A DNA stretch of 60,000 nt from the NCBI RefSeq assembly GCF_030272615.1, contig NC_081415.1, forward strand, positions 230,666,803 through 230,726,802, read 5' to 3'. Each line of letters begins with the position of its first letter. Position 1 is the first letter of the stretch. Under the pieces are notes generated by a model. The model ran no database searches. It had not been told where the DNA came from and saw only the letters and a program-made list of their open reading frames with translations. The stretch is from Cryptomeria japonica. Lineage: Eukaryota > Streptophyta > Pinopsida > Cupressales > Cupressaceae. This document shows positions 35,401-47,838 of the stretch, one piece after another. The translations under genes and the position numbers were made by a program.

Positions 35401-38381
35401 TAGATTTTCACATATTTGGGAAAAGGAAAAACACATTTTTTTTCATATCACCAATTTTTGTCCTACCATGATCTTGCACATATCCTAATGGCTCATCCCA
35501 AAACAAATCCTCCATATCTCCCACCATTTCTTCATCCCCTAAAACTTTACAACAACAATCCCCACCATCTCCATCAAATAATGAATCTAATGATGACACC
35601 TTTCGTTTCTAACATCAAGGGCTATTTTTAATAAAAATCCAAGATAATCCAATTCTTGACACAAATCCCTCCCATGATTCAAAAATTCCAGAACCAATAT
35701 CCCAATATGCTCCATCTCTAAGAAAACCCACTCAAGAGAGTCTTATTCAAGATCTAGTCCTGTCATGCCAAAACATGGACTCCATAAGAGAATACCCCAT
35801 GCATAACCAAACTCATACCTCATGTCAGGAGGATAATCCAAAATGTGAAGGTATACAAGCCCTAAAATGAATCAAGATCAAGACCCCAAAACTTTTCAAT
35901 CCCATTCAATTGTTAACCATGATCCCATATCCCTATTTGATCTCACCATCCCTATAAATTCTATGTATGATTATTCCCTTCCATCTCAAGAGAAATATCC
36001 TTCCAAGTCCCACTCAAAATCTACTTCCTAAGAAAGATGATTATATCCCTTCCATCCTTTCAAATTATATTATTCTTGAAAATTGAGAGAAAACCACTCT
36101 TTCGACCCCATCTAATGACCCTCTTCCCTTTCAAGATCAAAGTATACCTTCATTTCCTTGTCATAATCCTTAATATCCATCTCAATATCCCACCATCTAT
36201 CCTAATACCCCTCATGATCCTAATCCTCCTCAATATCCCATCATTCATGCCCAAGCTATTCATAAACCCCTTACTTATTTATTTGGGTCCACCACTTTCA
36301 TTTGATCTGGTTTACTTCATGAGCTTATAATTCCCTCCATACCATATCATCCCGAAAAATGGACTCACAATTTTTTTTAAAAGCAACAAGTATCCCAGTG
36401 CTAAAAAGGTTTATCAAAGCATATATTATCAAGCAAAAGGGTTCAGCATCCATGAAATATGTATATTGAAACCCCTTGATATAAAAGGAAATCCTAATTA
36501 TCATGGCCTTGGATACATAGCTCACTCTCAAGATGTTGGCATCCCTACTAAATCTCACATTCCTCCATATAAACCCAAATATACACATTCTCCATCCTCT
36601 AAATCTATTTTAAGTCCTTATACACCAATAATAAAGCCTTCATCCCTTCCATCCATCTTAGGTCCTTATATCCCTCCATCTACTATCCATATCATCCCTA
36701 GCTCACAATCCATTTACCATACCATAAATCAAGATCGATGAAGGCACACATCTCTTTAGAAACTTACAACCATCCATTTACACAATCTCATTCAAAATAA
36801 CTTCATTCCCGTCCACCCTTTAATTCCAATGCTCTTGGAAGCAATTTGAATGCCAAACATAAAATCCATAAGTTAACCACAAAGGAAGAAAAATAAAAAA
36901 CCATGTGGATTCCCAAGTTTCTCATAGAAGAACTACATCCTAAAGAAAAAATAAAATTGGCATCCAAGATTTCCCTTCCAAAGTACTCCTTCACTTCTCC
37001 ATATAAACATCTCCCACCTTACAAATATATTTTGGGTCCTTATGTCCCAAAATCGACATCAACTTCTCCATCAAAATCCCAAACTCAAAAATCAATTTTC
37101 TCTCCATCATTCCTCCACCCTTCAAGGTGTGTGCCAAAGTTGATATTGACAAAATTTCCATCCAACCCTACACAAATCTACCAACACCCCATACATTATC
37201 CAAAACCTATTTTATATGCTTCCATCCCTTGTATCCAATCTTTTTCATATATCCTTACCCCTTTCCACCTTGTCATCCATTTCATCTCTTTTTACCATCA
37301 CCCTACCAAAGTCTTGAGTGTACCTTCAATAACCACGGTCCATTTTAGCACATATTTTTAGGAGTACTATCCAAAGAATTATATGCTTGATTCACCCTCC
37401 ATATCCTATCATGCATCCATTATCTTCCAAAAAGTCAAAAAATGAAAAAAAAGTCAAAAAAATTAAAAAATTAAAAATAAAAGAGTTAAGAAAAAAGTAA
37501 AGAGAAATAATTCATCCAATGGTAAAAACCACCTCTTGTGGTTCTTTGCACAAGTACCATGATGAAAACCTAGAAAACAAGCATCATGTGTAATCTATTT
37601 TCCTCTTGCATTCTACACTTGGGGGCAAGTTTCATCCATGTTGTCCTATCCACCTCATCATTCGTTATCCCTCATCCTCCATTATCCCTCATTCATTTTA
37701 TCTACCACAATATCCCCTTTTCTACCTTTAATCTTGACGATCTTAAAGATCTCCATAAGCACCATGAATCCTATCTAATTCACCTTATCCACATCCTTTA
37801 GTCCACATCTATTATCTTTTTCATTTGTTACATCCATCATCCATTTCCACCTTTGATTTTCTTATCCATCCCTTGGGCTTGATAAAAAATAAGGACATAA
37901 AATTAAAAAAAAAAATTCATAAACCTCTTGACATGTCCATTCCTATGGACCCCATGCTATCACCTTGAATTGCCATATCCAATCCCTTTTCTTGGAAAAA
38001 CATGTTAATTTATTGCAAGACAGTCCTTCAAAATCAAATTAGCCTCCATAATAAGTTTCTTCCATCCTTCACTTATCCATTTCCATCCCAGTAGTTCATT
38101 TATCTTCTCATAATGCCTTATGCCTTGCTAGAAACTAGGAGAAAACAAATACATCATGCTTGAGAATAAATCCTGATATATGTCTTATACCTTAGTTAGT
38201 GATTTGGACAACTTTCATGAAATAAAAAAAAAAAAAAACTTTTAAAATCCAAAAAATAGAAATCAAAATTTAAAAAAAAACTTTTAAAATCCAAAAAAAA
38301 AAAAAAATGTCAAAAATCCAAAATCCATAATAAAATGTCCCTTGCTAAGGCAACAACACTTTGAATAAACAAAATCAAAAC
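35401..38381 (+). mobile_element. C/T-rich internal remnant of a gypsy-like element
   Basis: The plus strand is rich in C and T (CCATC, CCTCA words). It carries broken Pro/Ser/Ile-rich reading, clearest at 36400-36741 (KGNPNYHGLGY at about 36484) and 36903-37361 (TMWIPKFLIEELHPKEK, KVDIDKISIQPY in shifted frames). It has A-runs at 37440-37500 and 38217-38330. Because it lies upstream, in the same strand, of the polypurine tract and LTR at 47825-48743, with the giant solo LTR inserted between, I take it as the internal part of that element. No polymerase motif is seen. Confidence 0.45.
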
Positions 38382-40226
38382 TGTAGTGTCCACACTTCAC
38401 TTGACTTGTTTTGATTAGAGTTGACTTTTATTTCATGTGTGATAGACTTATCTCGACTATTTATGATGATTTGGATGATGATTATTCATGTGTTTTAGTT
38501 ATGCATTGTGATGATAGACATTATTGGGCATATGCTATTTTGAATGATTTATACGATATTGATACTATCATTATTGATCATGTGATTTAATGGATACTAT
38601 ATGCTTACTATATGATAGATTATCAAAAGATTATATTGATCATGGATTTGATGTTGATTATAATTACACTAACCCTATTTCATGATTACATTTGATGAGA
38701 TGCTTATGAGATGTGTTTGGTTATTTTTTGACTTTCTTTGTGATAGAGACAATTCCACATCACTCATTGCGAGCAAGATGTGTCATTGCGAATCTCTATC
38801 ACTTGCTTGTTATGATGTATATATGTATATGTTGTATTATCATTTTGTGGTTGCGAGACCTTGCAGGTACCAGACATCGACTCCACCTGGCTTCACAGAT
38901 CTGAGCGTGTGTTTAATTCCAATGACTTATGTGGATTCGAAGATGACATGAGTTCCCTTCATATACTCTAGGTCTAAGATGTGCACCATGTGTCATTAGC
39001 GCCTTGGCGTAGCTCACCACGTTAGTTAATGAGTTTATTATATTCCCCACCTACCATTAAATGCTAGTGGCTTGATTATTTATGAGATTATATTTAATTT
39101 AATTTATTTATTTATTTATTTATGGCTTATGTTCTATTTATATAGTTGACTTTATTTATTAGTGGAAGTGTATGAACACATTTGAATAAAATAATAATAT
39201 TTCCCCACTTAGTTGTATCAGAAGATTTTATATTACTTCTACCTACCCTCCATTCTCATCGGTTGAATTTGAAATGGAAAATATAAAAGTAACCTAACAT
39301 GGGGTTGGTAGAAAATATTATATTTTGGATTATTTTCATTGGCTAGGGTTTTTTCTTTTCATTTCTTTTGATTGGGTAGTCTTGGCTTGTTGTCGGGTTA
39401 CCATTCTTGGAGATTTTTATGCAACATTTGGATTTTGGCTTGTTTTGCTGGAGCTTGTGTTTGGATTGTGGATTTGGAGCTCTTCATCAAATTTCATCTG
39501 TTACTTCTAGTTCCAAGTTGGAGCTCATCTTTTGTAAATTTATTTTATTTTCTTGTATACTCCGTGTCTACGGAATTGTTGTTTGAGGGTTTATTTGGGG
39601 AAAATATTTATTGTATAGTTTATATAATAATTTTGGAGAAATATTTATGTGCATAAGATTTTATTATAGAGTTGAACTATAGGGCTTGGGAAAAATACTT
39701 TGTTTTCATTGGTTGGGTGTGTTGCCGTGAACGCACAACTCTGTGTAATTTCTATTGTTTGAATCTTGACTTTTAGATTTCTTAGAGTAGCTTGGCTTGA
39801 AGGATTTTTGGAAGAATTTGGTTGTGCTCAATAATTTTGGGTTTATTTGTGATATTTGATTACTCTTGCGAGTTTTTCTGCATGGGTACTACCATGAACA
39901 GAGTTCATAGAGAGTTCATCTTATTATCCATTATCTTTAATTGATTCTATAAGGTTCTTGAGTGTGGTTTAATCTAGAGAATGTGATTTAGTCTTGGTTT
40001 GAGTTATCCATATAAAGTTTGATGTGTATTATGGAAGGAAAGATCTTATGTTTGAATTGCATTTCCTCCTTCATGAATTTATGGATTTGAGTTCTGTTTG
40101 TTGCTCTTATTTAGTCTTGTCTGGGCGTCACTTATTGATTTGGTTTCGAGACTTGGAAAAATTCCCTTGATTTTTTAATTTAAACTTGTAATTTTATTGT
40201 TTATCTATATTATCTGTTGTCTCAGT

Positions 40227-40457
40227 CATATGCGCTAAAACAATGGTCATATGTGCTAAAGTATTTATCATATGTGCTAAACAAATTGCTATATGCATCA
40301 TTTTGGTGATTGTATGAGTCATTCTAGTGATTGTATGCGCCATTCTACTGATTATATGTGTCATTTAGGCATTTGTATGCGCTAAAGTTCTGGTCACATG
40401 CATTGAAACATTAAATATATGCACCGAGTAATTAGTCATATGCTCTATTTTGTGGAT
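40227..40457. repeat. Tandem array, 11 units of exactly 21 bp
   Basis: The units start every 21 bases at 40227, 40248, and so on to 40437, without any insertion or deletion. The conserved core is YRTATGYGY, followed by either TAAA or CATT and a variable tail often ending TGAT or TGGT. In one frame each unit gives a heptapeptide like ICAKxxV or VCAIxxI, but stops occur in units 5, 7 and 10. Confidence 0.85.
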
Positions 40458-41758
40458 TTTCAGTATTTCACTCAGTTTGAGTTTTCTATTTGGCTTTTCT
40501 GAGTCTGATTTTTGCACAAGAGGCTTTTCAAATGTTTATTGATGATTTCCCTGATTGTACATTTGATCGATTGATGAATCATTTATGGTTTTGCTTCTAT
40601 ATGATCTTTATGATGGATTTATGCCTCTATCATGTTGAGAAGCCATGGTAGAGAGAGTTATTTACTATGCTCAGTCCAACAAGTTGATGTGCCTTGTTGT
40701 TGATGTTTATTTCATTTGATGAGCAGATTTGGTTATCCTATTGATGCATTTTATGCTATGAGGCTCTTGATGTTTAATTGACTTTGTGACCTTTGGATAT
40801 GTGTATGGTTGTATGATGATTATGATTTTAGATTTGATTATTAATATGAGCCTCTTGTTGCATTTATTGTTTGGTCCATGTTAGGGGGGAGTGGGCTTCC
40901 ATGTGATGACCAAGGGTCACGAGAGATAGGCTTGCATTAGGTTCCTTGTAAGGATGCATGAAGTCTAGACCACCGGGGAACATTGGGAGTTTGCCATGTT
41001 TTGTAAATAAGTGATAAATTAATAATTAATGGGTTGGGTAGCTGTATTCATTAATAAGATAATAAATTGATTTGAGCCTCATGACTTAGTCCTAGGGAGG
41101 ATGTTTTAGGATAAGCATGAGAAGGCCATGAAGACGGTAAGATAATCTCCCTTAGTCTCTCATAGGTTGAGATGAATCCACATGTCCATTAGGCTAGTGC
41201 CTTATGTTAATATGTTTTTGAGGATGACATGTGATGACACTCCACTCTTACATGTGATGGTATGATGAAAGAAAAGTATCTGGTAGATTATTGAGAGGGG
41301 GGGGGGGATCAGTAAATTGAAAAACTTATACAAACTTCCAAATCTCAATATCAATTACACAAAGTAAACTTATTAATGAAATAACTCTGTCAAGATAATA
41401 TCTCATAAGAAAAACGTGGTTGATTGTTATAGCAACTTAACAATAAACAACATTAAACATCCAAATGCTTTATCATATGTCAACAAACTTCATTTCTCAA
41501 TGCTTCCGGTTATCATGCCTTATCAGAATAGTTAAGTAGTTAATGAAATCAACCATAAGATCATAACCACAAACACATTCACCACATGACACAAATATTT
41601 TTGACATGGAAACCCAAATGAGAAAAACCACGATGAGATGAGACTTATAAGATAACTATCTGAACTCTTCTGAAGTTTGCCCTATTAGGAGCCAAGCCTA
41701 TTAAAGCTTTTACAAAAGTCCTGTTAAGAGTTGATCCTGTTAGGAATCACCTGGTTAA

Positions 41759-42130
41759 TGTTAGAGTATTTGGGTATTTACTTGATTAATTAAACAATAT
41801 TTGTTTAATTATTTAAGTTCCCTTTATCTCTTTTACACTTAAGCTAACTTTAGGTGCATAATAATTAATTCTTTTATTAATTATTATGTGCAAACCTAGG
41901 TTTTCCCTTTTAGGGCTTCTTGACCTATTAAAGGTTAAGTTCTTTCTTTTCTTTGTAACAAGAAGAAGGATTATTACATTACACATTTTTGTGAATATTG
42001 AGCTCTCTCTTTTTGAGCATATTTTATGTGTATTTCTTTCTTCTATGATTTGCTTCCTTGCTTCTCCTTGTAACAGATTTTTCAGCTTGCAGAGATCATT
42101 TGGGCTCCTGTGGTGTTGTATTTTTTGGGG
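41759..42130 (+). repeat. 5' LTR of the 2.4-kb element, 3' tip unclear
   Basis: It is homologous to 43819-44192 up to GTGGTGTTGTATTTT (about 42124). After that the left copy reads TTGGGGTTCCCAC where the right copy reads CTCAACTCCAACA, so the last dozen bases do not correspond. Confidence 0.75.
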
Positions 42131-42610
42131 TTCCCACGGTACCCTACAACTGCTGCAGGCCTGTCAGACCGGGCCCCGCCACCATCGACCTTCGGCCCCC
42201 ACCAGTGCTCCGGCCACCCAGGCCCCACCGTCCTCCTGCCACCGCCAGTAGTCTTTCGGTCCCGCCGACCCTCCAGCTCCTGTCAGCTTGACCCCCACCG
42301 CCACTAGCCTCCGACCCCTGGCCTCCAGTTCCCAGCAGCCTTGCCTTCCTGACCATCCACCCGCAGTGCCATGTGGCCTCCTCCATCGCAGCTCCGCCCC
42401 GCTCCCTGGCCCCCGTTGCTGCTTGGCCCCGCTGCCCGGTGAGCCAGCCGCTCGACCCTGCCCGCAACCACCAGAAACCTCTGCCTGAACCACCGGCTAC
42501 CTTGGCTCCGACGCTCAGCCACCAGACATAGCCATCCGGCCACCGGAGCTCCACCCGGCCGTCACCGGAGCATCGCCCACTGGCCATCTCCACCTACCCT
42601 AGCCACCAGA
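42131..42610. other. GC-rich island inside the 2.4-kb element
   Basis: About two thirds G+C by eye, against roughly one third in the rest of the window. It is full of CCGCCACC and CCGGCCACC words and, on the plus strand, reads Pro/Ala/Arg-rich (PRPGPATIDLRPPPVLRPP). Open frames exist on both strands, which is expected from the composition, so I do not call a gene. It may be captured host sequence. Confidence 0.7.
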
Positions 42611-43806
42611 CTACCCCTTCCTCTTGTTTTGAAGGGGGGGTTTGGTTTTTTGGCCATATCTTGGACATACGGAGTCATTTTTTCAAAAACAAATAGGCGT
42701 TGGAAAGATGGTTTCGAGCCGGACCTCATCATGTTGGTATTTTTTTTTTCCAATTTTTCTGTTTGACTGTGTTTTTTTCCAGTCAATGTGAGGTCTTGTT
42801 TTTGCACTCCGGGAGCCATAGAATGAGCATCTGACCTCTCTTTTTCAAAAAAATTATATTTTTGGAAAGCATGTACTGTGTAGTTTCTAGCCATATGAGT
42901 TTTATTTCTAGATTCTACTACATGCATATTTTATTCAGTTTTTTGCTTTTCAGCACTCTGGTGGATATCTTGGTTGTTTCAGGTCCTGGGATCTCTTCTC
43001 TGGGTAGGATGTCTTTCTTTTGGTTCTCCTTTATATTTCTAGTCTTCTTATCATTGTAGCATTAAATTTATGCAAACACACTGAGATAAAGTGCCATCAT
43101 GCATTGTTTACTTGGGATCTTGCACATCTTGTGCCTTGTTGTACATGCACTACTTCTAAAGTGCCATGAGGGGGTTGATGTTTGCCTATTGTTTTCCATC
43201 TGCCTTTGTCTAGTGAGTATTCCTTCGACGACATTCACCTCATGATGTGTGTCAAGTGATTGTTCCTTCCACGATACCATGTACTTTTTTTAGCACCTTT
43301 GATGTTCCTGGTTCTTCGTCATGCAGTTCTTCTTGGCTATTCTTTTCAGTGTTCCTATCCCTCTCCCTCTTCAGCATTATGGGGAGGTTTGTCCTATTGA
43401 TTCTAATGCTTTTGTGGTTTGATTGATTAGCTCTTCGGGCTTTGGTGTTTTCATGCCATCTGTATCTTCGATTTTAGTTGTTTGCCTTGTTTTCCTTCTG
43501 ATTCGAGTAGTGTCATTTGAGGGCACTCATACATATTACAGTATTCTCTACCTGGTCATGTTTTATTTTAGTGAGGTTCTTCAGATCAACAGTTATTCTT
43601 CGATAGAGTTTGCAGGTCCTTCATGCTTCACTGGTGTTCTTTTCCATGTCTTTTTGGAGTAGAGTTTTGTTCCCATGTGGTTTTCTCTATTTTTCCAATT
43701 CATAGAGATTTCATTGTATTTGGGTACCTGATCAGGCCTTGTTGTCGAGACCCATCTTTCCTGCTTTCAGTAGTTGTTCTAGGTTTTAGCTTCTCCCTAA
43801 GTCTAG
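42611..43806 (+). other. Non-coding internal part of the 2.4-kb element
   Basis: T-rich sequence with a CGTTGGAAAGATGG and TTTCGAGCCGGACC stretch at 42696-42724. There is no frame with similarity to Gag or Pol. Confidence 0.5.
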
Positions 43807-43818
43807 CTTAAGGGGAGG
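43807..43818 (+). promoter_or_regulatory. Polypurine tract of the 2.4-kb element
   Basis: CTTAAGGGGAGG sits directly before the LTR tip TGTTAGAG and fixes the plus orientation. Confidence 0.8.
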
Positions 43819-44192
43819 TGTTAGAGTATTTGGGTATTTACTTGATTATTTAAACAATATTTATTTAATTATTTAAGTTCCATTTATCTCTTTTATATTA
43901 AGCTAACTTTAGGTGCATAATAATTAATTCTTTTATTAATTATTATGCGCAAACCTAGGTTTTCCCTTTTAAGGCTTCTTGACCTGTTAAAGGTTAAGTT
44001 CTTTCTCTTCTTTGTAACAAGAAGGAGGATTATTACATTACATTTTTGTGAATATTGAGCTCTCTTTTTGAGCATATTTTCTATGTATTTCTTTCTTCTG
44101 TGATTTGCTTCCTTGCTTCTCCTTGTAACAAGTTTTTCAGCTTGTAGAGATCATTTGGGCTCCTGTGGTGTTGTATTTTCTCAACTCCAACA
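43819..44192 (+). repeat. 3' LTR of the 2.4-kb element
   Basis: This 374-bp LTR runs TGTTAGAGTA to CAACTCCAACA and is followed at once by TSD GTTAA. Confidence 0.9.
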
Positions 44193-46994
44193 GTTAAGGG
44201 ATTGACTACAAATGCCCTGTTAGAAGAAAGTACCCCGTTAGGAGTAACCTCGGTAGAGGATTTGAGAATCCAAGCTAATGAATCACCTTGTTAGAGGATT
44301 TAAGAAGTAACCAAGCTTGTTAGAGCTTACCCAGTTAGGGGATTTCAGTTCTGCTTTTATTGTTAGAAAACAACTGGGTTTTGCTTGATCTGTCTAAATA
44401 GCACTACACTTACTTGATCTAATCCTTGTAAGCTTCAATCTACCTTTACTCAAACTACAGATTCATCAACTTGGTTCGACAATCACACACTCAACTGATT
44501 TATACCAACAACTTTTATAAAACAACTTCATCGGCCTTATAACAAATGAATTAGGTTGGTAACACAACAAAAACCTAATTCTCTCATAGAGATTACAAAC
44601 AAATTTGGTTCAAGTATGACCGTTGGATTTACATAGAAATATATACACATTATTCAAGAAAACTCCAACCGCTCCTTGATCTCCGCTTCATTGGACTTTG
44701 TAATCATCACACGCTTTGAATTATATGCAATACACTTTGCTCATTCCCTAGACAAACAAACATGCTAAAATAATTTGAACTTATCTTCACACAATGATCA
44801 CACATGTCATCATCATTACCGCTCATCATCAGATCATAGACTAACATAACCAATTCAACAATATTAATCGGTTAGGGTTTAACAAAAACAACTGGTAGGG
44901 TTTAATGGTTACATTACATAGATAGGGTTTAACCTCTTATACCGGTATACTGGTTCAACTTACAAACTTACATATCGGTTTACAATATCTTAAACAAAGT
45001 TCTTCATACCAGTTACAGGACAATATCAATTATAACAACAATATCAGCAATATCATTACTAGTTAATTGACATCAATGATAATATAACATATCATTAATG
45101 CAATCTTCATGCAAATGCCAACAACATGTGTTCCCCTTGATGATTTATGATTATTCCTTGTTGGAAGCATTTATGTCGTGTTGAGTTGTATACCTCTAGG
45201 AGTTTATTCTTGTAGTAATGTGTGGGTTCTTGCATGAGAGTCCTTGTGTGGTTGGCCTCTTTGGTTAGGGTGCCAGTTCAAGTTTAGAGTGTGTGTTAGA
45301 ACCTTGTGTCATCTCCTAGCACGAGGGATGGTTCCATATGGTCAGGTGGTTGGTTCTTTTTAGCCATTGGGATGTTCTCTTGGATTCTTCATGTGTGGAT
45401 GTTGATTCCCCTTCCTAATGGATTATGAATGTACTTTGTAGTAGATTTATGTAATGAATATGATGGAATGAATGTATGTAGTAACCTAGATGTGGTAGAT
45501 GGAATCATGTAAAAGGAAGAGCTATGTCCATTATGCATTGTTTTGTAAATGTATTTGTAAGTAGTTCATAAATGGTAGCTAGGATATGTCATGATTTGTA
45601 AATGCGGCAATGAGATGTATGGATATGTTCTTGTTAAATTAAGGAAATGATTTCATGTACCCAAATTTGTCAATGGAGTTGCAATTGAAATAGATGTGAT
45701 TTATATATGATCTTCTTGTATTGGTAGAAATAAATTTTATGGTTATTCTTTAGGTTGTGATTTAACATGTGAAAGAGCCTTGAGAAATGGAATAATATTA
45801 AATGTGAGTATTGAGGATGTGAGATAATATGGATAAGGTTTAGATGATGATGTCTCTATGTGTATGCATTGGAAATTAGGAAAAGTATACATAGAATGCA
45901 AAAAGGATTATTGAAAGAAAATATTAGGAGTCTTGCATTATGCTTTGCGGTTATTTCCAAATCAAATGATCATGTTGGGAAAGTGGTTGCATGTTTAATT
46001 GGATTAGGAAAGGAAACTATTTCTATTGGACTTGTGGATATGCTTTTGGTGCTATGTGTAAACTATGATGTTATGAAGGAATTATTAATGTGAATGGATC
46101 ATGAAGCTAATAGGAAATGGTTTGATTTGCATAGTAATGGAATGTATACCATGCTAGATAGATAGTAAATGACTTGTATAAGATTTATGCCATGTACTTG
46201 TATCAAAAGTAATGGGTTTATATTGTTATATGTTTGCAAGTTAATAAATGAGCTCTATGATTGACAAATTAGTGTGATGTTGTGCTTGCTCATACTTAAG
46301 TAAAGAAATAAGGGGATTAGTTTATCATGTGGATTGAAGAATGAATTATAGTTTATACATTATGAGTAGATAATTATAATAGATGGAATGAGATCATGTT
46401 AGTATTAGAAGCGATTGAAGTATGTTTAAATGGATTTTAAAGATGAATTATACCCATGCATTAGGATTGAATTATCATGGAAAAGGATAAAGAGCATGTA
46501 AATAGGAAATGATGGGTTAAAATATATTCTATTTTGGTGCATAAAATGAATGTAGGATTAAGAGGTTGTCTTGCATTTTTAAAAGAAGAAATGTATTATT
46601 TTATTAGGATGATAGAATGTTATGCATATCTTGATGTATAGATAAGAAAGTAGATTGCATATCTCATGATTAGGAAATTAAATATGATGCATTAATTCAA
46701 GATGAAATATGTTTGTCATGTGAGTAGGATTTCATTATGGAAGTTAAAATAAGTTATGACGTTGAAGTACCCTAGGGGAAAGATTAATGGTGTTATGTTA
46801 TTTCCGCTTGCGTTAATTAATGAAATGTGTAATGATGTATGTTCATAATGGGTAAATGGTTAATGAACGTAGTTAGATGGAGATGTTATGTGTTATATTA
46901 GTTGTTATTAGATGTTAATAATGATTTTTTTTATCTCCATTAGTATGTAAGACATTCAGTTTCTCTAGGGTATTTTGGTGGGCATTACAAAAAC

Positions 46995-47824
46995 ATCATG
47001 CAAAACAACGAGCTTAACAATAATGGATCAATGGAGAAACTACCAGGCTAGTCTACAACCTTACCAATTAATTATCTATCAGTTTTAGCATCTCTATTAA
47101 ATATCATGCCTCTATAGTTACATCATTTTTAAAACATGCACCCTATTAGATATCATGTCCCATGGATACATATTTCCTACAATGGACATCCTACCAAACA
47201 TCATTTTAACAAAAATACTTAACTTTGGCAAGAAAATCTAAATGTTTGTTGAATTGTTTGGTCTAGTGAGTGTTATATTTTAATATGATTTATCTTGTAT
47301 CATGATCCTATACTTTTCACTTGGATATCCACAAGTGATTATAGGAGCGAGGATGCATCATTATTTTTATCCCTTGATAGTTGTTTGTGGTTTGTCTTGT
47401 CACTCCTTGCAAATGGTATGTGAGTCATCTAGGTTTTATTATATCTAGATGCTTGGATCCACTTGCAACAATAATCTCATTGATGATATAGCACTAAATT
47501 AAGCACAATTCCCCCTCCTCATCATTCTTTCTATCTCCCATATCCACTTTAATCCATGACTACTTCTATGGCCATCAATTTACCATCTCCATATCCATAA
47601 ACCCCCTTCATTATTCATCATCTATTTCAATTTTGTTTAGCCTTATTCCCCATCTTTCCTTTCAAGAGCCATGCATGTTATCCTAAACCAAATGTCCTCT
47701 TAAGGGGTATCATCCTACTACCTTGTCAACCTTCCCCATCCTTCACATAACTAGGGCATCATGCTTCTTCGTACCCACTATATTTTGATCTTCTTTGAAA
47801 TAATTTGATAAACTGCATTGTCTC
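46995..47824 (+). other. 3' internal tail of the gypsy-like element
   Basis: Non-coding; C/T-rich toward the end, like 35401-38381. It is contiguous with 38381 once the giant solo LTR is removed. Confidence 0.45.
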
Positions 47825-47838
47825 AAAGAGGGGCAAAA
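47825..47838 (+). promoter_or_regulatory. Polypurine tract of the gypsy-like element
   Basis: AAAGAGGGGCAAAA stands directly before the LTR tip TGTAGACACC, as usual for 3' LTRs of this type. Confidence 0.75.

Larger units (their letters stand above)
41759..44192 (+). mobile_element. 2.4-kb non-autonomous LTR element
   Basis: Direct repeats start TGTTAGAGTATTTGGGTA at 41759 and 43819. TSD GTTAA stands at 41754-41758 and 44193-44197. The internal 1.7 kb has no gag or pol similarity. A polypurine tract precedes the right LTR. A GC-rich island follows the left LTR. No clear tRNA primer site is present after the left LTR, unlike the other elements of the window. It must have relied on proteins of another element. 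Confidence 0.85.
41255..45123 (-). mobile_element. Solo LTR of copia type (1.43 kb) split by a 2.4-kb element
   Basis: The tips are TGATGGTATG and AATGCCAACA in plus orientation. TSD ACATG stands at 41250-41254 and 45124-45128. Without the nested element it is 1,430 bp and is homologous, in reverse orientation, to the solo LTR at 55626-57733 (1,432 bp without its insert). It has a G-run at about 41297 and the GAGAAAAACCACGATGAGAT block at 41621. Confidence 0.88.
38382..46989. mobile_element. Giant solo LTR, 4.7 kb without its insert
   Basis: The tips TGTAGTGTCCAC and GTGGGCATTACA are inverted repeats (TGTARTGYCCAC). TSD AAAAC lies at 38377-38381 and 46990-46994. Subtracting the nested 41255-45123 LTR and its 5-bp duplication leaves 4,734 bp, far longer than most LTRs. 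There is no primer site or polypurine tract at either edge, so it is a solo LTR. The orientation is not settled; the minus-strand start TGTAATGCCCACC looks more like a gypsy LTR tip. No coding sequence is supported. Confidence 0.8.

Noticed and set aside
40227-40457. CRISPR-like array
   Set aside because: Units of 21 bp follow each other without spacers; this is a plain tandem repeat.
42144-42593. Open frame of 149 codons on the minus strand
   Set aside because: It overlaps other open frames on both strands; high GC makes stops rare, and the protein is low-complexity Gly/Arg/Trp.
45860-46093. Open frame of 77 codons on the plus strand
   Set aside because: It lies inside the giant solo LTR, with no similarity I recognise and no neighbouring coding sequence.
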